Assembly (NCBI GenBank): GCA_943369755.1
Contig: CALROG020000022.1
Location: 1-61,951 of the forward strand
Length of the DNA stretch: 61,951 bases
Direction of reading: 5' to 3'
Source: CALROG01 sp943369755
GTDB taxonomy: Bacteria > Pseudomonadota > Gammaproteobacteria > Burkholderiales > Burkholderiaceae_C
The translations under genes were made by a program, and so were the position numbers. Below, one piece after another: positions 1 to 12,948 of the stretch. Position 1 is the first letter of the stretch. Each line of letters starts with the position of its first letter. The notes beneath the pieces are model-generated. The model ran no database searches, was not told the origin of the DNA, and saw only the letters and a program-made list of their open reading frames with translations.

Positions 1-412
1 ACAACTGGCGCATGTTGGCATTGGCCTTGTCTGCAAGACCCAGGCTGTCGAGCAGTTCGTCGATCCAGGCGTCGTTATTCTTCACGCCAAAGTAGCCGGA
101 TTGAATACGCAGTGCCTCGCGTACATTGAAAAATGGGTCGAACACGAGCTCCTGGGGAACCACGCCGAGCTTGCGGCGGGCCTGTGCGTAATCAGTCTGG
201 ACATCGTGGCCCAGCACTGAAACTTTGCCGCCAGTCGCCCGTGACAGGCCCGCAAGGATGCTGATCAGAGTGGTTTTACCGGCTCCATTGGGCCCTAGCA
301 GGCCAAAAAACTCGCCCTGCGCGATGTCAAAGCTCACGCCGTCCAGGGCCTGGAACGGGCCGCGGGCGGAGGCGTAGGTTTTGGAGACAGACTGGAACGA
401 GATCGCGGGCAT
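1..412 (-). CDS. ABC transporter ATP-binding protein (partial, C-terminus outside window)
   Basis: Reading leftward from an ATG at 412, about 137 codons are present before the window edge cuts the gene. The visible part begins MPAISFQSVSKTYAS and holds a Walker A motif (GPNGAGKTT) near residue 40 and a Q-loop region (VVPQELVFDP) near residue 87. The signature motif and Walker B lie outside. The layout matches the ATPase of a two-gene ABC-2 type exporter, and in Burkholderiales such an ATPase commonly follows mlaB, as it does here 61 bp downstream. Its permease partner would be beyond the edge. The substrate cannot be told from this fragment. Confidence 0.85.
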   Translation of the reverse strand, partial: MPAISFQSVSKTYASARGPFQALDGVSFDIAQGEFFGLLGPNGAGKTTLISILAGLSRATGGKVSVLGHDVQTDYAQARRKLGVVPQELVFDPFFNVREALRIQSGYFGVKNNDAWIDELLDSLGLADKANANMRQL

Positions 413-473
413 GACAAGCCCATGATTCTAAGTCGTCCCCTGGAACGGCGCTGACACAGACCCAGCGACGACC

Positions 474-749
474 TCAAGCCGTCGGTTCAGGGAGCAGCGC
501 GGCCACGCCGTACAGTGTCGCGAGCTCACGCAAGCGAGCAGGCAATGACTTCACCACGAAGCCTTTGTGCAGCGCCAACGCGCCTCTGCGGCATTCCAGC
601 AGCACCGCCAGTGCAGACGAGTCAAAGTGCTGTAGAGAAGCCGCATCCACCACGACGTCAGTCTGAGTCTCGGCAGCAAGGGCCTGCACCAGCATGCGCG
701 CGCAGGCGGTTGCCTGCGCATGAGTCAACTCGGCGGGCAGCACCAGCAC
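474..749 (-). CDS. mlaB: STAS-domain protein MlaB
   Basis: This 91-residue protein is essentially one STAS domain, with the typical strand-helix segment FDSSALAVLLECRR around residues 42-55. In the Mla system MlaB is the small cytoplasmic subunit that binds the MlaF ATPase and is needed for activity and assembly of the MlaFEDB complex. It starts 3 bp after the mlaC stop codon, so the two are almost certainly translated from one message. The length is normal for the family. Assignment rests on the STAS pattern plus its place in the mla cluster. Confidence 0.85.
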   Translation of the reverse strand: MLVLPAELTHAQATACARMLVQALAAETQTDVVVDAASLQHFDSSALAVLLECRRGALALHKGFVVKSLPARLRELATLYGVAALLPEPTA

Positions 750-752
750 GGG

Positions 753-1394
753 TCAGCCCTTTTTGGCCAGGTTGCTTTTGTTGCGCGCCTGCAGCGAGGC
801 AATCAGCGCATCCAGACCTTTGGCATTGATTTCCTGCGCAAACTGGCCACGATAGGTCTCCATCAACCAGACCCCAAGGACATTCAGGTTGTAAATTTTC
901 CAGCCGGCACCGTCACCAGGGGTCTTTTCAAGACGGTACTCGAGTTGGATCGGGTCACCACGGCCCCGGATCTCGGTGCGCACTACCAACTCGGTGTCAG
1001 CCGCATCGGCGCGCAGCGGCTTGACTGAGACGACCTGATCATTGACCTGAGCCAACGCGCCCGCATAGGTTCGTACCAACAATGTCTTGAACTCCTCCTG
1101 GAGTTGCTTCTTCTGCTCAGCAGTCGCCTGACGCCAGGCCGGTCCGACTGCCGACGCCGTCATGCGCTGGAAATTCACGTGCGGCATGATTTTGGTGTCC
1201 ACCAACAAGATGATCCTGCTGATGTCTCCCGCCTGGACTGATTTGTCGCTTTTCACTGCACCAAGCACTTCGTCTGACAACCGCTTGATGAGCTTGTCGG
1301 GCGCTTCGTCTGAAGCCCGGGCGAACGGGGCGGCACCGACTAAAGCGATAGCAAAGATGGCGCTGGCAATCCTGCTGATAAATCGTCTTTTCAT
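753..1394 (-). CDS. mlaC: Periplasmic phospholipid-binding protein MlaC
   Basis: The 213-residue product has a signal peptide (MKRRFISRIASAIFAIALVG, cleavage probably after ARA near residue 27) and a mature part typical of the MlaC/Ttg2D family, with segments such as SVQAGDISRIILLVDTKI and MTASAVGPAWRQAT. MlaC shuttles phospholipids across the periplasm between the MlaA-porin complex in the outer membrane and the MlaFEDB complex in the inner membrane. It lies between mlaA and mlaB; 110 bp separate it from mlaA, with no gene seen there, and a GAAAGG-like ribosome-binding site precedes the ATG. Confidence 0.92.
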   Translation of the reverse strand: MKRRFISRIASAIFAIALVGAAPFARASDEAPDKLIKRLSDEVLGAVKSDKSVQAGDISRIILLVDTKIMPHVNFQRMTASAVGPAWRQATAEQKKQLQEEFKTLLVRTYAGALAQVNDQVVSVKPLRADAADTELVVRTEIRGRGDPIQLEYRLEKTPGDGAGWKIYNLNVLGVWLMETYRGQFAQEINAKGLDALIASLQARNKSNLAKKG

Positions 1395-1504
1395 GAATAC
1401 CTTTCAATGCGGCTCACCCGCTCACCACTTGGAATACTCCGAAACGAGTCAAGTTCCGGCAAATTGCAAAGAGAAGACTACCGCTTACACCCGAGCGAAA
1501 CGCC

Positions 1505-2248
1505 CTACTTGGCCGGCGCTTCGTCGGGATCGGGTGCATTGCCGTCAAAAATCTCGCCTCTGCGCCGTTGCAGATGCACATCGCGCGTAAAGGTGTATTT
1601 GTCGAGCGCCGCCTCGTCGAGAACATTGCCAGCCCGCAACAGGTTGGAACGGATGTCCACCGCGCGAAGCACATAGAGTGAATTCCTCGCACCTGCCGGA
1701 TTCAGGTACGCGGCCGGGTCACCCTGTCGATCAAAGGTAATTGAAAGTGCGTCACGCAGCGTGGACGGGCCGAGCAATGGCAACACCAGGTAGGGGCCAG
1801 TTGGGACACCCCAATGCCCGAGCGTCTGTCCGAAGTCTTCGCGGTGACGGTCGATGTTGAGTTCGCTGGCAATGTCCAGGATCCCACCCAGACCGAAGAA
1901 GGTGTTGACATTGAGCCGCATGAAGTTCTCGGCCGCATCACGGAACTTGAACTGCAAGGCGCTGTTCACAAAGGACCAGGCATCGGACATGTTGCCAAAG
2001 AAGTTGCTGACGCCAGTGCGAACCATCGCCGGGGTCACCTGCCTGTAGGCGGTCGCCACCGGTTTGAGAAAACCGGCGTCAACGGCGTCGTTGAACTGCG
2101 CCACATTGCGGTTCAGGGGCTCCAGCGGGTCCCGATCTGTCGCGCCCGGCCCGGTAGCGCACCCGGACACCAGCGCAGCCAACAAGGCCAACAGCAGCCG
2201 GCGCACCAGCGTTGCAGGGTGAATCAGTGAAATAGTGAATCGGGTCAT
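1505..2248 (-). CDS. mlaA: Outer-membrane lipoprotein MlaA (VacJ)
   Basis: This 247-residue lipoprotein has a lipobox (LVSGC, acylated Cys about residue 30) followed by the MlaA signature DRDPLEPLNRNVAQFND and the segment GVPTGPYLVLPLLGPSTLRD. MlaA forms a donut-like channel in the outer membrane that removes mislocalised phospholipids from the outer leaflet and passes them to MlaC. Its start overlaps the 3' end of mlaD by 4 bp, indicating translational coupling. In Escherichia coli mlaA is unlinked; its place inside the cluster here is the arrangement seen in Burkholderiales. Confidence 0.93.
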   Translation of the reverse strand: MTRFTISLIHPATLVRRLLLALLAALVSGCATGPGATDRDPLEPLNRNVAQFNDAVDAGFLKPVATAYRQVTPAMVRTGVSNFFGNMSDAWSFVNSALQFKFRDAAENFMRLNVNTFFGLGGILDIASELNIDRHREDFGQTLGHWGVPTGPYLVLPLLGPSTLRDALSITFDRQGDPAAYLNPAGARNSLYVLRAVDIRSNLLRAGNVLDEAALDKYTFTRDVHLQRRRGEIFDGNAPDPDEAPAK

Positions 2249-2733
2249 TTCTTGGAAGGCGTCGCAGGTGCCGGTTTGCCATCTTCTGCCTTGCTGTACA
2301 GGAACTGGCCAATCAGGTTTTCCAGAACCACCGCCGATTGCGTTGCGCCAATGGTATCGCCGGGTGCAAGATTCTTTTCATCTGCGCCTGGCTCAACGCC
2401 GACATACTGCTCGCCGAGCAGCCCACTGGTAAGAATTTTCAGCGAACTGTCTTTAGGAAACTGGTAGCGGCTTTCTACTGTCAACGTAACTCGGGCCTGG
2501 AATGTCTTTTCGTCCAGCGTGATCGATTCCACACGGCCCACCACCACGCCTGCGCTCTTGACAGCGGCGCGTGGCTTGAGACCACCCACATTGTCGAATT
2601 TGGCGAGCACCCGATAGTCCGGCTGGAAGCTCAGGTTGAGCAGGTTGGCCGACTTGAGGGCCAGGAACAGGATGGCACCCAGGCCCACCAAAACGAACAA
2701 GCCGACCCACACATCATTTTTGGAACGCTGCAC
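2245..2733 (-). CDS. mlaD: MCE-domain protein MlaD
   Basis: The 162-residue product has a single N-terminal membrane anchor (about residues 9-28) followed by one MCE domain (YRVLAKFDNVGGLKPRAAVKSAG, residues about 39-61) and a short C-terminal tail rich in Ala, Pro and Lys. MlaD forms a hexameric ring on the periplasmic side of the inner membrane as part of MlaFEDB and binds phospholipids. The gene is 10 bp downstream of mlaE and overlaps mlaA. Length and domain order are normal. Confidence 0.93.
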   Translation of the reverse strand: MQRSKNDVWVGLFVLVGLGAILFLALKSANLLNLSFQPDYRVLAKFDNVGGLKPRAAVKSAGVVVGRVESITLDEKTFQARVTLTVESRYQFPKDSSLKILTSGLLGEQYVGVEPGADEKNLAPGDTIGATQSAVVLENLIGQFLYSKAEDGKPAPATPSKK

Positions 2734-2743
2734 AGGTTTTCTC

Positions 2744-3526
2744 CTAAATGCTGAACATCATGACGGTAAGGATGAAGTCCAGGCCGAGAACCGACAAGGA
2801 CGAAATCACCACCGTGCGGGTCGTCGCGCTGGACACCCCTTCCGGCGTGGGCTGCGCCTCGAACCCCTGCAAAAGGGCAACGAATGTCACCGCCACGCCA
2901 AACACAAAACTCTTGACAAAGCCGTTACCCACGTCTTTCCAGACGTCGACGCCACCCTGCATCTGACTCCAGAAAGCCCCGGAATCAACGCCAATCAGCA
3001 ATACCCCGACCACGTAGCCACCGATGACGCCTACCGCACTGAACACAGCGGCCAGCAAGGGCATGGCAATTACGCCGCCCCAAAATCGGGGCGCCAGCAA
3101 CCGGCTGACGGGGTCCACCGCCATCATTTCCATCGCCGTGATCTGTTCGCCCGCGCGCATCAGGCCGATTTCAGCGGTGAGAGAAGCACCGGCACGCCCG
3201 GCAAACAGCAGTGCGGTAATCACAGGTCCGAGCTCGCGTACCAGGCTCAGCGCGACCAACAGGCCCAGCGCCTCAGACGAGCCATAGCGTTGCAAGGTGT
3301 AGTACCCCTGCAAGCCCAGAACAAAGCCGACGAACATGCCTGAGACGGTGATGATTGCCAGCGAGTAGTTGCCCAGAAAATGAATTTGGTCGCGCACCAG
3401 ACCAAAGCGCCGGAAGGTCGGGCCGATCAGCATGGTCAGGCGCAACAAAAGCCTGGCGGCATGTCCCCAATTGGCGAGGGTCTTGCGCGTACCGAAGCCA
3501 ACATCTGAGGGGCGATACCAGCTCAT
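2744..3526 (-). CDS. mlaE: Mla system permease MlaE
   Basis: A 260-residue membrane protein of the MlaE permease family. It shows the amphipathic N-terminal region and about five membrane segments, with the family stretch RELGPVITALLFAGRAGASLTAEIG (residues about 93-117). MlaE dimerises to form the transmembrane core to which MlaF, MlaD and MlaB attach. Its start overlaps the mlaF stop by 4 bp, consistent with one polycistronic message mlaF-E-D-A-C-B. Confidence 0.93.
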   Translation of the reverse strand: MSWYRPSDVGFGTRKTLANWGHAARLLLRLTMLIGPTFRRFGLVRDQIHFLGNYSLAIITVSGMFVGFVLGLQGYYTLQRYGSSEALGLLVALSLVRELGPVITALLFAGRAGASLTAEIGLMRAGEQITAMEMMAVDPVSRLLAPRFWGGVIAMPLLAAVFSAVGVIGGYVVGVLLIGVDSGAFWSQMQGGVDVWKDVGNGFVKSFVFGVAVTFVALLQGFEAQPTPEGVSSATTRTVVISSLSVLGLDFILTVMMFSI

Positions 3527-4338
3527 ACAGCGTCTCCACTAAAGTCCTGAGCCACGGTGGGGCCCGGATAGTGGAACCGCACAGGGCCATCACTCAAAGC
3601 ATTGACGAATTGATACACCAGCGGATCTTTTGACTCCCGGACTTCTTGCGGCGTGCCCTGGGCGGCTACCTTGCCGTTGGCCAGCACGATGACCTGGTCC
3701 GCAATATGAAAAGTCTCGGGGATTTCGTGGGACACCACCACACTGGTGATTCCCAGCGTGTCGTTGAGCTGGCGGATCAGCCGGGCTGAGGTTCCCAGCG
3801 AAATCGGATCCAGGCCCGAAAAGGGCTCGTCATACATGATGAGTTCGGGATCAAGCGCGATCGCCCGAGCCAGCGCGACGCGCCGACTCATGCCGCCCGA
3901 AACTTCTGAAGGCATCAGGTCGCGCGCACCACGCAGTCCGACAGCGTCTAGTTTCATCAGCACGATGTCGCGAATCAGCCGCTCCGGCAAATCGGTGTGT
4001 TCACGCAACGGGAAGGCGACGTTGTCAAACACGCTAAGGTCGGTGAAAAGTGCCCCGAACTGGAACAGCATTCCCATGCGACGTCGTGCGGCGTAAAGTC
4101 CAACCCGGTCAAGACCGCCAACGTCGCTCCCGTTGAATAGCAGTTCACCCTTGGCCGCCCGTACCTGCCCACCAATGAGCCGGAGCATGGTCGTCTTGCC
4201 GCCGCCAGACGCGCCCATCAATGCCGTCACCTTGCCGCGCGGAATGGTGAGATTGATGTCGTCCAAAATCACCCGCTCCCCATAGCCAAAGCTGAGGCTG
4301 CGGCATTCGACGATGGAGGTGGACTGGGGTTCGGTCAT
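3523..4338 (-). CDS. mlaF: Mla system ATP-binding protein MlaF
   Basis: A 271-residue ABC ATPase with Walker A GASGGGKT at residues 42-49, the Mla-type signature VSGGMSRRVALARA in place of canonical LSGGQ, Walker B LIMYDEPFSGLDP and an H-loop VVSHE. MlaF powers phospholipid transport by the MlaFEDB complex. It is the first gene of the mla cluster; 93 bp separate it from gltD upstream. The start is the ATG at 4338, giving MTEPQSTS. Confidence 0.94.
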   Translation of the reverse strand: MTEPQSTSIVECRSLSFGYGERVILDDINLTIPRGKVTALMGASGGGKTTMLRLIGGQVRAAKGELLFNGSDVGGLDRVGLYAARRRMGMLFQFGALFTDLSVFDNVAFPLREHTDLPERLIRDIVLMKLDAVGLRGARDLMPSEVSGGMSRRVALARAIALDPELIMYDEPFSGLDPISLGTSARLIRQLNDTLGITSVVVSHEIPETFHIADQVIVLANGKVAAQGTPQEVRESKDPLVYQFVNALSDGPVRFHYPGPTVAQDFSGDAV

Positions 4339-4395
4339 TCAGATTGCCTAACTGGGTAAAGCCACACAGCAGGCACTACAAAAGGCCGAATCATA

Positions 4396-4408
4396 CGGGT
4401 TTTACCCG
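4396..4408. other. Short hairpin between gltD and mlaF
   Basis: The sequence CGGGTTTTACCCG forms a 4-bp stem with a 5-nt loop in the only gap between gltD and mlaF. There is no U-tract after it on the minus strand, so a terminator function is weak. The rest of this 93-bp gap presumably holds the mlaF promoter, but I see no convincing -35/-10 pair. Confidence 0.25.
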
Positions 4409-4431
4409 AAAATCCGGAGTCATCGAGCCCG

Positions 4432-5898
4432 CTAGCGTGGGAGGTCGCTGTACCCCATCAGGAACTCATCCACAGCGCGCGCAGCCTGGCGGCCTTCACG
4501 GATAGCCCAGACCACCAGAGATTGGCCGCGGCGCACATCGCCTGCAGCAAACACCTTGGCGACGTTGGTCGCATAGCCGCCCACAAAGTCCGTAGTGGCC
4601 TTGGCGTTGCCGCGCCCGTCCTTGTCCACACCAAACTGCTCCAGCACAGTCGTGACCGGATTGGTGAAGCCCATGGCCAGCAGAATCAGATCGGCCTTGA
4701 GCGTTTGCTCGCTGCCGGGGACTTCAGTCATCTTGCCGTCTTTCCATTCCACACGCACCGTCTTGAGGCCGGTGACCCGGCCCTTGTCTCCCAGGAATTC
4801 TTTGGTGGAAATGGCAAACTCACGGTCACACCCCTCCTCGTGGCTGGAACTGGTACGCAGTTTGAGCGGCCAGTAGGGCCAGGTCATCGGTCGGTTTTCC
4901 TCGTCAGGTGGTTGAGGCATTACCTCGAATTGCGTCACGCTCGCGGCACCATGCCGATTGCTGGTGCCCACGCAATCGCTGCCGGTGTCACCCCCCCCAA
5001 TCACCACGACATGTTTACCGTCAGCACGAAGCTGGCCGACAATCTTGTCACCAGCATTGACCTTGTTTTGCTGCGGCAGGAACTCCATCGCAAAGTGGAT
5101 GCCGCCAAGATCGCGGCCTGGCACTGGCAGATCGCGCGACTGTTCCGATCCACCGGTAAGAATGACGGCGTCAAACTGCTTCTTGAGATCGTCGGGCGAG
5201 ATGCTTTCTTTCGCCCAGTTCGTGACCTTGCTGCCTTCAGGAAGTTTGCCCACCATAACGCCGGTACGGAAGACGACACCTTCCTTTTTCATCTGCTCGA
5301 CGCGCCGGTCAATATGCGACTTTTCCATCTTGAAGTCCGGAATGCCGTAACGCAACAGGCCACCCACACGGTCATTTTTCTCAAATAGGGTTACGTCGTG
5401 ACCGGCGCGTGCCAGTTGCTGGGCTGCCGCCATGCCCGCCGGGCCCGAGCCGACAATGGCAACTTTTTTGCCCGTTTTGTGCTTGGGTAGACGCGCTTGC
5501 ACCCAACCCTCGCTCCAGGCGCGATCGATGATGGCGTGCTCAATCGACTTGATGCCCACAGGGTCATCATTCACATTGAGCGTGCAGGCAGCCTCACACG
5601 GTGCCGGGCAGATGCGCCCGGTGAACTCGGGGAAGTTATTCGTGCTGTGCAGCACCTCGATGGCGTTCTTCCAGTCGCCCCGGTAAACCAGATCATTGAA
5701 GTCCGGAATGATGTTATTGACCGGACACCCGCTATTGCAAAACGGCGTCCCGCAGTCCATACAGCGGGCCCCCTGGATCTTCGCTTGCGACTCATCGAGA
5801 CCGATCACGAATTCCTTATAGTGTTTCACGCGTTCGGATACAGGCTTGTAGCCCTCCTCGATCCGCTCATATTCCATGAAGCCGGTGACTTTTCCCAT
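4432..5898 (-). CDS. gltD: Glutamate synthase (NADPH) small subunit
   Basis: The 488-residue beta subunit of glutamate synthase supplies electrons from NADPH to the large subunit. The N-terminal part carries the Cys-rich iron-sulfur motifs (CMDCGTPFCNSGCP around residues 47-60 and CPAPCEAAC around residues 97-105). Two nucleotide-binding glycine motifs follow: VAIVGSGPAGMAAA (FAD, about residue 147) and VVIGGGDTGSDC (NADPH, about residue 298), and the FAD-contacting AAGDVRRGQSLVVWAI lies near the C-terminus. Only 21 bp separate it from gltB, so the two form the usual gltBD operon. Length is normal. Confidence 0.96.
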   Translation of the reverse strand: MGKVTGFMEYERIEEGYKPVSERVKHYKEFVIGLDESQAKIQGARCMDCGTPFCNSGCPVNNIIPDFNDLVYRGDWKNAIEVLHSTNNFPEFTGRICPAPCEAACTLNVNDDPVGIKSIEHAIIDRAWSEGWVQARLPKHKTGKKVAIVGSGPAGMAAAQQLARAGHDVTLFEKNDRVGGLLRYGIPDFKMEKSHIDRRVEQMKKEGVVFRTGVMVGKLPEGSKVTNWAKESISPDDLKKQFDAVILTGGSEQSRDLPVPGRDLGGIHFAMEFLPQQNKVNAGDKIVGQLRADGKHVVVIGGGDTGSDCVGTSNRHGAASVTQFEVMPQPPDEENRPMTWPYWPLKLRTSSSHEEGCDREFAISTKEFLGDKGRVTGLKTVRVEWKDGKMTEVPGSEQTLKADLILLAMGFTNPVTTVLEQFGVDKDGRGNAKATTDFVGGYATNVAKVFAAGDVRRGQSLVVWAIREGRQAARAVDEFLMGYSDLPR

Positions 5899-5919
5899 GA
5901 TGCTTGTCCTTGTCTTCGC

Positions 5920-10650
<4,731 letters not shown>

Positions 10651-10716
10651 GGCGCGCTCCTATGTTTTCGCAGGGACTGGAAGGATAGTGCACTGCAACA
10701 ATAATGCCAAGAAAAA

Positions 10717-10739
10717 TAATTGGGGTCAGATTCCAATTA
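10717..10739 (+). repeat. Left terminal inverted repeat, itself a hairpin
   Basis: The 23 bp begin TAATTGG and end CCAATTA, which pair to form a 7-bp stem around the loop GGTCAGATT. This is REP-like: RAYT transposases recognise such hairpins. It sits 67 bp upstream of the gltB start codon. Confidence 0.8.
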
Positions 10740-10816
10740 ATTAGAAATAGATTCTGGCTAGTTTTAATTAGGGACATGTAAGTGGCGCTGAAATGTCGCC
10801 CATAGCAGCGCGGAAC

Positions 10817-11527
10817 TTATTCCAACCTGATTGCCGCTCGCTCCCCGCTGACGGGCCGGCCAGCGCGTGCTTTCTGCACCCTGCGGTCCGTACGTTTTTG
10901 CAGCTCAGCAATAAAGTCGGACTCGCCAAGCGCCCATCCACGCAGTGCGGATTGGGTCAATGCGATGCGCTGGCTGTCGCCCAACCCACCTCGTACCAAT
11001 TCGGCGTAGGCTACCTCTCGCGCGAAAGGGGTGTTACCAAGGCTCCAGTAAAGGGGATGTGGCGTCACCAGTTTGTCGACGTGTAAGCCAACAAAGTGGC
11101 CATGGCTGGACCAAGGGTAAGCTGCGGCCTCGCCCGACATGCCCGCACGAACCGGGTTGAGATCGATATAGGCCATGCACGCCAAGAGGTGTCTTTCAGC
11201 CTGGATCAGCGTGGACTTATATCGCCCTTCCCACAAGGTACCTGTGCGGTCCTGGCTGATATTGAAGTGACGCACATAGCGTCGCCCGACAGCCTGCATC
11301 AATGAGGGGATGGAATCCGCCGCTTCGGGCGTCAAAAGCAAATGGAAATGATTGCTCATCAGCACATACGCATGAACGGCCACGCCGAACTTGGTTGCGT
11401 TGTCATGTAGCAGCGCCAACAGCACTTGATAGTCACCTGGCACCGCAAAAATGGCTTGCCGGTTGTTGCCACGCTGAATGATGTGATGCGGATAACCGGG
11501 AACAGTCAGTCGGGGGAGTCGGGCCAT
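10817..11527 (-). CDS. REP-associated tyrosine transposase (Y1 HUH family)
   Basis: A 236-residue Y1 transposase of the IS200/RAYT superfamily. Family marks are PGYPHHIIQRGNNRQ near the N-terminus, the metal-binding HUH motif in MSNHFHLLL near residue 65, the catalytic Tyr in VGRRYVRHFN near residue 89, and YIDLNPVRAGM in the middle. These enzymes act on single-stranded palindromic sequences, and the gene is flanked by two perfect hairpin repeats. It appears complete, with ATG start and TAG/TGA-free frame. RAYTs are usually domesticated and single-copy; copy number here cannot be judged. Confidence 0.92.
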   Translation of the reverse strand: MARLPRLTVPGYPHHIIQRGNNRQAIFAVPGDYQVLLALLHDNATKFGVAVHAYVLMSNHFHLLLTPEAADSIPSLMQAVGRRYVRHFNISQDRTGTLWEGRYKSTLIQAERHLLACMAYIDLNPVRAGMSGEAAAYPWSSHGHFVGLHVDKLVTPHPLYWSLGNTPFAREVAYAELVRGGLGDSQRIALTQSALRGWALGESDFIAELQKRTDRRVQKARAGRPVSGERAAIRLE

Positions 11528-11548
11528 CGGGTTCAGGCTAAGTTTGCG

Positions 11549-12397
11549 TCATGATAATTGGAATCTGACCCCAATTAAAGACTGCAATCCAAACTGCTCA
11601 AGAATGGCAATCAGCCGGTCGGCTGAGCTGCGCTTTTTTTGGCCCGTATAGCGGGCGATGATGAGTTCGTTCTTCAGGCTGTGTTCCCAGCCAACGAGCT
11701 CGGTCACGCTGACCTGGTAACCACGGGCCTCGAGGTACAGACAGCGCAGCACATTGGTGATCTGGCTACCCATTTCCCGGGTATGCAAGGGGTGGCGCCA
11801 CAGTTCCGCCAGCGGAGTCCGCGCCAGCGACAGTGCCTTGCCGTCACGCAGGCAGGCAGCCACCTCGGCCTGGCAACAGGGCACCAGCACCATGAACTTT
11901 GCATGCTTCTGAAGGCCGAAGGCAATAGCATCGTCAGTTGCCGTGTCGCAGGCGTGCAAGGCGGTCACCACGTCAATACGCTGCGGCAAATCTGGCGACG
12001 TGGTCGATTCGGTAACACTCAGGTTGAGGAACGTCATGCGCCCAAACTGAAGCTTTTGCGCCAGTTCACGGGATTTTTGCACCAAGTCGGCCCGGGTCTC
12101 GATGCCATAAACATGCCCTGCGGCCCGCTTGTTGAAATACAGATCGTAGATGATGAAGCCAAGGTAAGACTTGCCCGCGCCATGATCGGCCAGCGTGATC
12201 GCGGTATCTCCCGGCATTTCATCCAGCAGCTTTTCGATGAATTGGAACAGGTGGTAGACCTGCTTGAGCTTGCGCCGTGAATCCTGGTTGAGCTTGCCTT
12301 CCCGGGTGAGAATGTGCAGCTCCTTGAGCAACTCGACCGACTGGCCCGGCCTGATTTCCGGCGCAAGGTCAGCTGCGTCTTTTGCCTTGGCCTTCAT
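11549..12397 (-). CDS. Class I SAM-dependent methyltransferase (GSTCD/Methyltransf_32-like)
   Basis: A 282-residue protein with a Rossmann-type SAM site (ITLADHGAGKSYLGF, about residues 67-81), an acidic loop after the second strand (VYGIETRADLVQKS) and VVTALHACDTATDDAI plus VPCCQAEV further on, a pattern typical of Methyltransf_32 proteins. The substrate is unknown; an RNA substrate is plausible. The last codons (after LEQFGLQSL) read through the right terminal repeat of the RAYT element and stop just beyond it, so the natural C-terminus has been replaced. The start codon is 4 bp from the DUF1415 gene stop, so the two are coupled. Confidence 0.8.
   Translation of the reverse strand: MKAKAKDAADLAPEIRPGQSVELLKELHILTREGKLNQDSRRKLKQVYHLFQFIEKLLDEMPGDTAITLADHGAGKSYLGFIIYDLYFNKRAAGHVYGIETRADLVQKSRELAQKLQFGRMTFLNLSVTESTTSPDLPQRIDVVTALHACDTATDDAIAFGLQKHAKFMVLVPCCQAEVAACLRDGKALSLARTPLAELWRHPLHTREMGSQITNVLRCLYLEARGYQVSVTELVGWEHSLKNELIIARYTGQKKRSSADRLIAILEQFGLQSLIGVRFQLS
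11555..11577 (-). repeat. Right terminal inverted repeat, overlapping the methyltransferase 3' end
   Basis: Exact reverse complement of 10717-10739. On the minus strand it is translated as the last residues of the upstream methyltransferase (LIGVRFQL), after which TCA TGA ends the frame. It is also just upstream of the RAYT start codon. Confidence 0.8.
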
Positions 12398-12948
12398 GGC
12401 TTAGGCCCCACGTCCAATGCGGCCCAACCCGCGTGCCCAAGCGCTTGCAGTGTGTGCATATTGGCTTCGTAAATGGCCTGCGGTTGTGGAAACGCCTGCA
12501 CCGCACGATCTATGCTGTCTTCGCGCAAAAGATGCAGCGTAGGGTAAGGCGACCGATTGGTGCAATTGGTGATGTCATCGGGTGCAGTGCCAGCGAATTG
12601 GTACGCGGGGTGAAAGCTCGCTATCTGGAACACACCTTCAAGTCCAAGCTTGATCAGCAGGTGATCGGCGTCATCCAGGAATGCGTTGAAGTCGAGGAAC
12701 TCTTGGAAGCAGCGGGGCGCGATGAGCAGGGTAGTGTCACGCTGCACGGCATCGACCAACGCCAACGCCTTCAGTTCCGCTTCAAGCTCCAGCAGTAGCG
12801 TCGCTGCATCCGATGCTTCGCTGACCGCGAAATGAATTTGACCTTTCACAAGGACGGACTTTGCAAACGGGCAAAGGTTCAGGCCAATCACAGCCCGCTC
12901 CAGCCAGACCCTCACATCACGTTCGACAGACTGGCTTCGTTCATTCAC
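12394..12948 (-). CDS. DUF1415 family protein
   Basis: A 184-residue protein of unknown function. Recognisable family stretches are RAVIGLNLCPFAKSVLVKG near the N-terminus and QIASFHPAYQFAGTAPDD followed by NRSPYPTLHLLRE in the middle; conserved Cys, His and Asp residues suggest a catalytic or metal-binding role, but none is established. I chose the GTG at 12948 because it overlaps the MFS stop as GTGA and leads straight into the conserved part; the open frame continues upstream only as antisense-like sequence through the MFS gene. It overlaps the methyltransferase start by 4 bp. Confidence 0.8.
   Translation of the reverse strand: MNERSQSVERDVRVWLERAVIGLNLCPFAKSVLVKGQIHFAVSEASDAATLLLELEAELKALALVDAVQRDTTLLIAPRCFQEFLDFNAFLDDADHLLIKLGLEGVFQIASFHPAYQFAGTAPDDITNCTNRSPYPTLHLLREDSIDRAVQAFPQPQAIYEANMHTLQALGHAGWAALDVGPKP

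Larger units (their letters stand above)
10717..11577 (-). mobile_element. RAYT-type element bounded by perfect 23-bp inverted repeats
   Basis: An 861-bp unit containing one transposase gene and nothing else. Its left end (10717-10739) and right end (11555-11577) are exact reverse complements. No target-site duplication is visible next to the ends (gaaaaa on the left, aagact on the right), which fits single-strand HUH transposition rather than a DDE element. It lies between gltB and the methyltransferase gene, in the same direction as both. Whether it still moves is unknown. Confidence 0.8.

Noticed and set aside
10717..11577. A full insertion sequence with a DDE transposase
   Set aside because: The protein has HUH and Y1 motifs, and no target-site duplication is present.
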